DNA of 5,003 nucleotides from the NCBI GenBank assembly GCA_016793585.1, contig JAEUJR010001103.1, forward strand, positions 1 through 5,003, given 5' to 3'. Below, piece after piece: positions 1 to 5,003 of the stretch. The notes under the pieces were generated by a model. That model saw only the letters and a program-made list of their open reading frames with translations. It was not told where the DNA came from and made no database searches. This stretch comes from Archangium sp. Lineage in GTDB: Bacteria; Myxococcota; Myxococcia; Myxococcales; Myxococcaceae. Within the stretch, counting starts at the first letter, position 1; every line of letters starts with the position of its first letter. The position numbers and the translations under genes were made by a program.

Positions 1-1524
1 GACGACGACAAGAAGGCCGCGCTCGCGAGGCTCGAAGAGGTCGTCGAGTCGAAGACGAACTTCCTCGCCATCACCGAGGCCTGGCACGAGCTGCCCGTCA
101 CGCACGCCGCGTGGCCGCTGCTCACCTTCAAGATGGCGCGCGTCTACTACCACCTGCGCGACTGGACGAACCTCGACCAGGCGCTCAAGTCGCTGCTGCA
201 GAACGCGCCGAACTCGCCCTACGCCCCCGAAGCGAAGGAGCTGCTCGCCCGCGTCTCCCGTCGCGCCGAGACGAAGCCCAAGGTCGTGGGGGCCGTGCTG
301 CCGCTCTCGAGCAAGAAGTACAAAGCGTTCGCCGACACGGTGCTGCGCAGCCTGCAGCTCGGCTTCAAGGGCAGTGACGTCGAGCTCGTCGTGAAGGACT
401 CGGCAGACGACCCCGCGCTCGCCGCCAAGCTCGTCGAGCAGCTCGCCTTCGACGACGGAGCCATCGCCATCATCGGGCCGTTGCTCACCGACGACTCCCG
501 CCGCGCCGCGCTCGTCGCCGAAGAGCTGCAGATTCCCCTCATCACCATGAGCCGCGCCGAGGGCATCACCGACATCGGGCCCCACGTCTTCCGCACGATG
601 GTGACGAACTCGCAGCAGGCCGACGCGCTCGCCGAGTATTCGATGACGACGCTCGGCTACAAGACGTTCGCCGTTCTCTTCCCCAACACGCCGTTCGGTA
701 CCGAGTTCACCAACGCGTTCTGGGACGCGATCGAAGCGCGCGGTGGCGTCATTCGTGGCGCCGAGACGTACCCGCACGACGCGACGACCTTCACTGACGA
801 GGCCAAGAAGGTCGTCGGCCGCTACTACCTCGAGGATCGCGCCGACTACCTCGAGAAGGTGCGCGACATTCGCGACAACGAGACCGACGCGTTCCGCAAG
901 CGCAAGGCGCTCGAGAAGGCCAAGGCCGGCCTCGACCCCGTCATCGACTTCGACGCGCTGCTGCTGCCCGACAGCTGGCAGAAGGTCTCGCTCGTCGCGC
1001 CCGCGCTCGCCGTCGAAGAGATGGTGACGAACGCGTGCGACAAACACGATCTCGAGCGCATTCAGAAGACGACCGGCAAGGACCGGCTCAAGACCGTCAC
1101 GCTGCTCGGCCCCTCGACGTGGACGAGCCCGAAGGGGCCCTCGGGCGACCCCCAGCTCATCGAGCGCGGCGGCAAGTACGTGCTGTGCAGCGTCTTCGTC
1201 GACGGCTTCTACGAGAACAGCGATCGCCCCAGCACCAAGGCGTTCGTCAACACCTTCCGCGAGGCGTTTCAGGGCCAGTCGATCACGCTGCTCGACGCCG
1301 TGGCCTTCGACACCGCCGGCGTCGTTCGCCGCGTCATCGACACGGCTGCCCCCAAGTCGCGCGCGGCCTTCCGCGAAGCGTTGTCGAACCTGAAGGGCTA
1401 CGAGGGCGCGACGGGCGCCATGTCGTTCACCGACAAACGCGAAGCCAGGCGTCAGCTCTTCATCTTGAACATCACCACCAAGGGCGTTCGAGAGGTGATG
1501 GTGACCAGGAAGCCGGAGGGCTGA
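1..1524 (+). CDS. Penicillin-binding-protein-activator-like / ABC-type substrate-binding protein with TPR, 5' truncated
   Basis: The frame is open from the first base, so the N-terminus (presumably an export signal and more TPR units) lies outside the window; 507 residues are visible. The internal ATG at 133 is not a credible start because it falls inside a TPR-like helical pair (fragment residues about 37-90, including ARVYYHLRDW and APEAKELLARV). From about residue 94 a type-1 periplasmic-binding fold (Peripla_BP_6/LpoA-like) begins: VVGAVLPLSS, then IAIIGPLLTDDS, IPLITMS and FAVLFPNTPFG, with the second lobe from about FDALLLPDSW to near the end. TPR followed by this fold is the layout of LpoA, the outer-membrane activator of penicillin-binding protein PBP1A, and many delta-proteobacterial proteins of this layout carry that name. 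A highly charged helical stretch (fragment residues 273-313) separates the lobes. The two visible cysteines (346, 396) could form a disulfide. Alternative: a solute-binding protein of an amino-acid-type ABC transporter, but no permease or ATPase gene is adjacent. Family is confident; the exact role is inferred. Confidence 0.85.
   Translation, partial: DDDKKAALARLEEVVESKTNFLAITEAWHELPVTHAAWPLLTFKMARVYYHLRDWTNLDQALKSLLQNAPNSPYAPEAKELLARVSRRAETKPKVVGAVLPLSSKKYKAFADTVLRSLQLGFKGSDVELVVKDSADDPALAAKLVEQLAFDDGAIAIIGPLLTDDSRRAALVAEELQIPLITMSRAEGITDIGPHVFRTMVTNSQQADALAEYSMTTLGYKTFAVLFPNTPFGTEFTNAFWDAIEARGGVIRGAETYPHDATTFTDEAKKVVGRYYLEDRADYLEKVRDIRDNETDAFRKRKALEKAKAGLDPVIDFDALLLPDSWQKVSLVAPALAVEEMVTNACDKHDLERIQKTTGKDRLKTVTLLGPSTWTSPKGPSGDPQLIERGGKYVLCSVFVDGFYENSDRPSTKAFVNTFREAFQGQSITLLDAVAFDTAGVVRRVIDTAAPKSRAAFREALSNLKGYEGATGAMSFTDKREARRQLFILNITTKGVREVMVTRKPEG
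1515..1520 (+). promoter_or_regulatory. Shine-Dalgarno site of the WD40 lipoprotein gene
   Basis: GGAGGG lies inside the last codons of the preceding gene, seven bases before the ATG at 1528. It is a strong match to the anti-Shine-Dalgarno sequence with ideal spacing. It fixes the start of the downstream gene and fits translation from the same messenger as the upstream gene. Confidence 0.8.
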
Positions 1525-1527
1525 CCC

Positions 1528-3099
1528 ATGCGCCGCCTGTTGTTCGTCGCGCTGGCGGTCGCCGGCGGTTGCAAGACGTTGCCGAAGACGTCGCCCGAGG
1601 TGTTGCAGGCGCTGCAGTCGAAGCCGGGTGGCCACCTCAGCGGCACCGTCGCGGCGCTCGGCTCGCCCCAGGTGCTCAACCGCGAAGACTTCGTGTGGGA
1701 CACGCGAGCCGCTCCCGATTCGAAGTCGGTCGCCTTCTCTCGGCTGGGCATGCAGTCGTTTCACCTCGCGTTCTTCGGCCTCGACGACCCGAAGAAGGCG
1801 CGCGCCGACGTGGTCGTGAACCCGCTGGAGTTCAACGTCGAGGCGATCGACTGGTCGCCTGATGGAGCGCTCGTCGCCGCCGTGAGCCGCGATCGCTCGG
1901 TGCGACTGTTCGACGGCGTGAACGGAGCGCAGAAGGGCGCGTGGCTGACCGACGAAGCGCTCACTGCCGTCGCGTTCAACCCTGCGGGCAACCTGCTCGC
2001 CGTCGCCAGCACGAAGGGCCTCGTGACCGTGCTGACGTACCCCGAGCTGGGCTTCGTGGCCGAGCAGCGTGGGCACAGTGACGAGATCACCGGCCTCGCC
2101 TGGGCCTCGACCGGAGAGCTGTTCTCGTCGAGCTGGGATCGTTCGGTCTCGGTGTGGAAGGTCGAAGCCTCGAGCGCCGACGCGCGAACGGCCCGGGCCC
2201 GCTACGAGAAGAAGTCGGGGCTGCAGCTGTTTCGCGCGGTGTTCGACGGCAAAGCCTCGGCCACCTTCGTCGTCGACGCGCGCGTTCCGGTGGTGGTGAT
2301 TCGCGGCTCGCTCGCCCAGACCTCGGGCATCGACGTGCTCTCGCTGACCGACTCGCTCTCGATTCCCACGGCGATGGGGGCGCAGATGGCGCGCGTCGCG
2401 AAGGGCAAGGCGCTCTCGTTCAAGGGGCTCACGGTTCGCAACGTCGACGTCGCGGTGTGTGATGCGTGCGTGCCGCAAGACGCGCAGGCCGTGCTCGGCC
2501 AGGCGTTCCTCGATCGCGTCGAGCTCGCCACCGACGAAGCCACGCAGGAGTTCGTGTTCACGCCGAAGGCCACCGCCGTCGACGTCGTGGCGACGTCGCC
2601 GCGTTCGCTGGTTCGCGCCCGACGCTTCACCTTCGAAGGCTCGGTGAACGACGTGTCGATCGACGCGTCCGGCGCCGTGCTGGGGCTCGCGCTCAGTGAG
2701 CAGAAGGGCGAGCGCACCCGCGAGGTGTACGAGCGTGAAAAGAAGAAAGAGGTCGAGCCCGAGCGCCAGTGGGACTGTGCTGCACGCGTCGATGCGGCCA
2801 GCGGCAAGGTGCTCGAGACCCTCAAGGGCCACCGCGGCGTCGTCTCCACGGTTGGCGTGAGCCCCGACGGAAAGACCGTCGTGAGCGGCGGTTGGGACAA
2901 GAAGGTGGTTCTGCACACCCCGGTGGAGCCGCAGGTCGAGACCTTCGGCTGGGCGATTCGCCGCGTGCGCTTCTCGCGCGATGGCCGCCTCGTCACCGTC
3001 GCCGCGTGGACGCCGCAGAACCCGCTGAGCGATCACCAGAGCGACCCCGCCGCCGTCGTCTACGAGGCCATCTACTCCGACGCCTCTGTCGTGCCGTGA
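1528..3099 (+). CDS. WD40-type beta-propeller lipoprotein with an embedded degenerate retropepsin-like domain
   Basis: Starts at an ATG with a strong Shine-Dalgarno, three bases after the upstream stop. Residues 1-14 form a short lipoprotein signal (Arg-Arg, hydrophobic core, A-G-G) before Cys15, the predicted lipidation site. Lys16 follows, so there is no Asp at +2 of the kind that retains enterobacterial lipoproteins in the inner membrane. The rest reads as a propeller of up to seven blades: about 46-98, 101-137, 141-178, 182-211, 368-430, 436-466 and 470-515. The clearest repeats are SPDGALVAAVSRDRSVRLFD, GHSDEITGLAW...SSSWDRSVSVWKV and GHRGVVSTVGVSPDGKTVVS followed by GGWDKKV. Between blades four and five sits an insert (about 231-346) resembling clan AA aspartic proteases but lacking the D-T-G motif (annotated separately). 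A very charged loop (about 394-413) lies within blade five. Propellers of this type usually act as protein-binding scaffolds, so a periplasmic or outer-membrane scaffold is the likeliest role. The partner is unknown; the upstream activator-like protein is a candidate from gene order. The blade count is by eye. Confidence 0.85.
   Translation: MRRLLFVALAVAGGCKTLPKTSPEVLQALQSKPGGHLSGTVAALGSPQVLNREDFVWDTRAAPDSKSVAFSRLGMQSFHLAFFGLDDPKKARADVVVNPLEFNVEAIDWSPDGALVAAVSRDRSVRLFDGVNGAQKGAWLTDEALTAVAFNPAGNLLAVASTKGLVTVLTYPELGFVAEQRGHSDEITGLAWASTGELFSSSWDRSVSVWKVEASSADARTARARYEKKSGLQLFRAVFDGKASATFVVDARVPVVVIRGSLAQTSGIDVLSLTDSLSIPTAMGAQMARVAKGKALSFKGLTVRNVDVAVCDACVPQDAQAVLGQAFLDRVELATDEATQEFVFTPKATAVDVVATSPRSLVRARRFTFEGSVNDVSIDASGAVLGLALSEQKGERTREVYEREKKKEVEPERQWDCAARVDAASGKVLETLKGHRGVVSTVGVSPDGKTVVSGGWDKKVVLHTPVEPQVETFGWAIRRVRFSRDGRLVTVAAWTPQNPLSDHQSDPAAVVYEAIYSDASVVP
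2218..2565 (+). other. Retropepsin-like (clan AA aspartic protease) domain, active-site motif lost
   Basis: Protein domain spanning residues about 231-346 of the propeller lipoprotein. The landmarks follow the order of bacterial retropepsin-like domains (Asp_protease_2 / TIGR02281 type): FVVD at 247-250 in place of F-x-V-D-T-G-A, a hydrophobic VVVI strand, SLAQTSGI matching the helix after the active site, IPTAMG near the flap, LSFKGLTVRNVDVAV matching the G-x-x-x-x-N-V strand pair, and AVLGQAFLDRVEL matching the highly conserved L-L-G-x-x-F-L segment. The catalytic Asp250 is present, but Thr-Gly is replaced by Ala251-Arg252 (bases 2275-2283), so proteolysis is unlikely. A C-x-x-C pair (311, 314) lies in the loop before the LGxxFL segment. 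The fold assignment rests on motif order recognised by eye and has not been checked with a profile. Confidence 0.65.
3096..3099 (+). promoter_or_regulatory. GTGA stop-start overlap (translational coupling)
   Basis: The GTG start codon of the helical protein shares its last two bases with the TGA stop of the lipoprotein gene. The preceding bases (CTCTGTCGTGCC) hold no recognisable Shine-Dalgarno. This arrangement usually means termination-reinitiation, so expression of the two proteins should be linked. Confidence 0.65.
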
Positions 3100-3713
3100 G
3101 CCGCTTCGAGAAGACGAAGACGAGCGATCTCCTCGACCTGCTCCGCTACGCCGCGCGGAAGAAGACGAACCCGTTCTCGGTGATGGAGGCGCTGCTCGAG
3201 GTGCTGGCGCGTGGGGTGACGCCTCCCGAGCTCGGCGCTGCGGTGCTCGCGTTCGATGCCACGTTGGCGGCTGAAGCCCGCGATGCGCTCGAGCGGCACA
3301 CCTCGCCCATCGCCAGATTCCTTCAGGCCTCGGTTCCAGCCGACGTCGACGGCGTGCGGGTCGAGACGGCCTGGCAGTCGGCGGCGCACGCGCTGACGAA
3401 GCTGGTGAAGCTCGAGAAGAAGCCGAAGAAGGACGAGCTCGCGGCGCTCAAGAAGCTCGCCGTCGATGACGTCTTCCTCGAAGGCGCGCAGGTCGCGTTG
3501 TCGACGACCGACCCGGCTCAGCTCGAGGCGAGTCGCTGGTTCCTGCCGGTGTTGATGCTCGATGGCAGCGACGTGTCGGTCGATGCCTTGTTGCCGCACG
3601 TCGACGCTGCGTTGTCGAAGGGTGGCGTCGCGCTCGAGGTGTTCGCGCCGCTCGTCGCCATCGCCGCGAAGACACCAGCGATGGAGCCGCTCGTCGCCCG
3701 ACTCACACGCTGA
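3096..3713 (+). CDS. Hypothetical helix-rich protein, translationally coupled to the lipoprotein gene
   Basis: 205 residues from a GTG start at 3096 that overlaps the preceding stop (GTGA). No Shine-Dalgarno stands at the normal distance, so initiation probably depends on ribosomes terminating the lipoprotein gene. The same frame stays open further upstream, but that stretch lies across the propeller coding sequence and is Arg/Pro-rich shadow translation, so it is not part of this gene. I do not recognise the family. There is no signal peptide, membrane segment or cysteine, so it is probably cytosolic. The composition is rich in Ala, Leu, Val and Lys. Predicted amphipathic helices occur around 8-23, 27-39, 44-66, 90-104 and 112-122, with a Lys-rich linker (102-118, LVKLEKKPKKDELAALKK region). 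The C-terminal part (143-203) also alternates short helices, which would fit a HEAT-like or other all-alpha solenoid, but no repeat consensus is clear. Its partner is presumably encoded in the same operon. Its 3' end overlaps the opposing ogt gene by 11 bases. Confidence 0.75.
   Translation: MSRFEKTKTSDLLDLLRYAARKKTNPFSVMEALLEVLARGVTPPELGAAVLAFDATLAAEARDALERHTSPIARFLQASVPADVDGVRVETAWQSAAHALTKLVKLEKKPKKDELAALKKLAVDDVFLEGAQVALSTTDPAQLEASRWFLPVLMLDGSDVSVDALLPHVDAALSKGGVALEVFAPLVAIAAKTPAMEPLVARLTR
3703..3713. other. Convergent 3' overlap of the helical-protein gene and ogt
   Basis: The two opposing genes share 11 bases, each stop codon lying inside the other gene. No room is left for a separate terminator. 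The only structure near the junction is a perfect five-base inverted repeat (CACGC 3706-3710, GCGTG 3715-3719, loop TGAG) with no T-run on either side. Confidence 0.85.
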
Positions 3714-4248
3714 GGCGTGGGTGGTTCGACACCGGCTCGACGAGGGGCAGCTGCACGCCGCGCTGCGCGAGCCCCGCTTCGTGATCGAGCAACCACCGCT
3801 TCAGCTCGAGCCCGCCCGCGTAGCCCGTCAGCTTTCCATTCGCGCCCACCACGCGGTGGCACGGCACGATGAGGCTGATGGGGTTCTTCCCGTTCGCGAG
3901 ACCCACCGCGCGTGAGGCGCTCGGCTTTCCGAGGCGCGTCGCGAGCTCGCCGTAGGTGACGGTGGCGCCGTACGGAATCTCGATGAGCGCTTGCCACACC
4001 CGCCGCTGAAACGTCGTTCCCACTGGCGCCAGGGCCACTTCGAACCGCGTCAGCCGCCCCTCGAAGTACGCCTCGAGCTGGTCGCGTACGCCGGTGAAGA
4101 ACGCGTCGTTGCGGCGCCACATCGCGTTCATGATCGGCGGAGCCCGATGCGTGTGCGGGTACAGCCCGGTCAAGCCCGAGCCGTCAGAGGTGAGGAGCAA
4201 CGCTCCGACGGGGCTCTCGACGATGCCGTAGGTGAGCACGTTCGCCAT
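3703..4248 (-). CDS. ogt: Methylated-DNA--[protein]-cysteine S-methyltransferase
   Basis: 181 residues, normal length for Ogt. The enzyme removes alkyl groups from O6-alkylguanine (and O4-alkylthymine) in DNA by transferring them irreversibly to its own cysteine, a suicide repair reaction in the cytoplasm. The N-terminal domain (about 5-75) has the family pattern SPVGALLLTSDGSGLTGLY. The C-terminal DNA-binding domain starts near TTFQRRVWQAL and carries IPYGATVTYGELA (Tyr99 at the position of the helix-turn-helix tyrosine), SRAVGLANGKNP (Arg113, the arginine finger that fills the gap left by the flipped base; Asn119, the hinge asparagine) and IVPCHRVVG with acceptor Cys130 (bases 3859-3861). 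Glu157 in LLDHE completes the Cys-His-Glu network. There is no fused AraC/AdaA-type regulator, so it is Ogt-like rather than Ada. The ATG at 4248 gives a complete N-terminal domain; upstream Shine-Dalgarno is weak. It lies 29 bases after the oxidoreductase gene and is probably co-transcribed with it. Confidence 0.95.
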   Translation of the reverse strand: MANVLTYGIVESPVGALLLTSDGSGLTGLYPHTHRAPPIMNAMWRRNDAFFTGVRDQLEAYFEGRLTRFEVALAPVGTTFQRRVWQALIEIPYGATVTYGELATRLGKPSASRAVGLANGKNPISLIVPCHRVVGANGKLTGYAGGLELKRWLLDHEAGLAQRGVQLPLVEPVSNHPRLSV

Positions 4249-4277
4249 TCGCGCGGGCGACCATAGCCGGTCGCGCG

Positions 4278-4976
4278 TCAGACGTTCAGGAACACGCGAC
4301 TGCGCGGCACCCCTGCCTGCGAGAGCAGGTCGCTGACCTCGTCAGTCATCTCTTTCTGGCCGACGAGGAACGCGACGGTGTTGGCGGTGGCCACGGCCGG
4401 CACGAGCGCCTGCACGAAGCCGACGTGGCCTGCCCAACCAGGCGCGCCTTCGGTCACGGCGGTGTGCACGCCGACGTGCGGCAGCTCGAGCAGCTCCTCG
4501 AGCCAGGGCAATTGCCGCGGGCTGCGTTGGCCCTGTACGAGCGTCACGCGACCGAACTCCGAGCGGCGCTTCGTCACGAGCCCGAGCACCGAGCGCAGCG
4601 GCGCGAGCGCGGTTCCCGTTCCCACCAGCAACAGGTCGAACCCCTTCGCCGCCTCGAGGGGAAACCCGGAGCCTTCGGGCGGTGTCACCTCGAGCGTCGT
4701 GCCGAGAGGCAGCGTGGCGAGCGCCTCCGAGACGCCCGTGCCCCGCCGAATCAGGTAGTCGAACGACGACGCGCCGGGCGGTGAGGCGATGGCGAACATC
4801 GACTCTGCGCCGCCCACCTGCCTGATGCGGTGAAACTGCCCGGGCTTCGCGAAGGCCGAGCTCACGGGCGTGGGCACCTCGAGGCGCACCTGCACGAGTC
4901 CTTCATCGACGACGGAGCGCGCCTTCAGGTGCGCGGAGTGCCACGAACGCATCGGGGCGTGGCATAACGGCGCCAC
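4278..4976 (-). CDS. Ferredoxin-reductase-type FAD/NAD(P)-binding oxidoreductase
   Basis: 232 residues from a GTG at 4976. It has two domains of the ferredoxin-NADP reductase superfamily. The flavin-binding barrel (about 12-108) includes PGQFHRI and FAIASPPG (61-68). The nucleotide-binding domain (about 113-232) includes LLLVGTGTALAPLRSVL (115-131), VTLVQGQRS, and FLVGQKEMTDEVSDLL with a final VPRSRVFLNV, where the superfamily has its C-G-P-x-x-M segment. It should move electrons between NAD(P)H and a flavin; the partner is unknown. The usual R-x-Y-S flavin motif reads S-M-F-A. There is no cysteine cluster for an iron-sulfur centre, so it is not a full PyrK or phthalate-dioxygenase-reductase type. 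From memory it resembles the compact uncharacterised oxidoreductases found in plants as well as bacteria. The start is uncertain: the ATG at 4952 (protein beginning MRSWHSAHLKAR) fits family N-termini at least as well, no good Shine-Dalgarno favours either, and the frame stays open to the right edge without a stop. Confidence 0.85.
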   Translation of the reverse strand: MAPLCHAPMRSWHSAHLKARSVVDEGLVQVRLEVPTPVSSAFAKPGQFHRIRQVGGAESMFAIASPPGASSFDYLIRRGTGVSEALATLPLGTTLEVTPPEGSGFPLEAAKGFDLLLVGTGTALAPLRSVLGLVTKRRSEFGRVTLVQGQRSPRQLPWLEELLELPHVGVHTAVTEGAPGWAGHVGFVQALVPAVATANTVAFLVGQKEMTDEVSDLLSQAGVPRSRVFLNV

Positions 4977-5003
4977 CTCGTCTCTGGCAGGGAAAAACGT
5001 GCG

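Noticed and set aside
1035..1862. Plus-strand 275-codon frame crossing the junction of the first two genes
   Set aside because: Arg/His/Gly-rich shadow translation; it overlaps the ends of two well-supported genes, including the lipoprotein signal.
2278..2283. Loss of the D-T-G motif as a sequencing error or pseudogene sign
   Set aside because: The frame continues cleanly through the domain and the later propeller blades, and two consecutive substituted codons are not a frameshift artefact; the gene looks intact.
2202..2996. Minus-strand 264-codon open frame opposite the propeller gene
   Set aside because: Ser/Thr/Arg-rich low-complexity translation produced by the complement of a codon-biased gene; no family features.
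3072..3599. Minus-strand 175-codon open frame opposite the helical-protein gene
   Set aside because: Arg/Glu/His-rich translation without motifs, lying opposite a plausible coding frame; typical antisense shadow in GC-rich DNA.
3706..3719. CACGC-TGAG-GCGTG inverted repeat at the junction of the convergent genes, possible bidirectional terminator
   Set aside because: Only five base pairs, inside both coding ends, with no T-run on either side; short GC-rich repeats like this are common by chance at this composition.
3518..4120. Minus-strand 200-codon frame overlapping ogt in another frame
   Set aside because: Arg/Ala-rich translation; the ogt frame carries the intact catalytic motif, so this is a shadow.
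4966..4998. Possible sigma-70-type promoter ahead of the oxidoreductase gene (minus strand, TTTTTC and GTTATG)
   Set aside because: The spacing is too long, the boxes are poor matches, and the frame is still open there, so the stretch may be coding.

Overview
The window is GC-rich (about two-thirds G+C by eye), with strong G/C third-position bias and many TCG, GCG and CTC codons. Together with the protein families present (a TPR plus periplasmic-binding-fold penicillin-binding-protein-activator type protein, and a WD40 lipoprotein), this suggests a Myxococcota (myxobacterial) chromosome. That is an inference from composition and gene style; no marker gene settles the taxon. The window is almost fully coding, with five genes, no gene-free stretch over 30 bases, and no RNA genes, mobile elements or CRISPR seen.

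Plus strand, 1-3713: three tightly packed genes that look like one operon. The first is cut by the left edge. It encodes a TPR segment followed by a type-1 periplasmic-binding fold, the architecture of LpoA-like penicillin-binding-protein activators. Three bases after its stop comes a 523-residue lipoprotein. This reads as a WD40-type beta-propeller into which a retropepsin-like (clan AA aspartic protease) fold has been inserted, with the catalytic D-T-G replaced by D-A-R. Its stop overlaps the GTG start of a 205-residue, cysteine-free, helix-rich cytosolic-looking protein of unknown function.

Minus strand, 3703-5003: two genes reading leftward, converging on the first operon. The upstream one (4278-4976, frame open to the right edge) is a small ferredoxin-reductase-type flavin/NAD(P) oxidoreductase. 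Twenty-nine bases later comes ogt, a methylated-DNA--protein-cysteine methyltransferase with a complete PCHRV active site. The 3' ends of ogt and the helical protein overlap by 11 bases.

Working picture: the left cluster probably encodes an envelope-associated set, with two exported proteins and one cytosolic partner; the functional link is inferred only from packing. The right pair combines DNA alkylation repair with a redox enzyme and has no evident connection to the left cluster. The observation most worth following is the apparently catalytically dead aspartic-protease fold embedded in the propeller lipoprotein.
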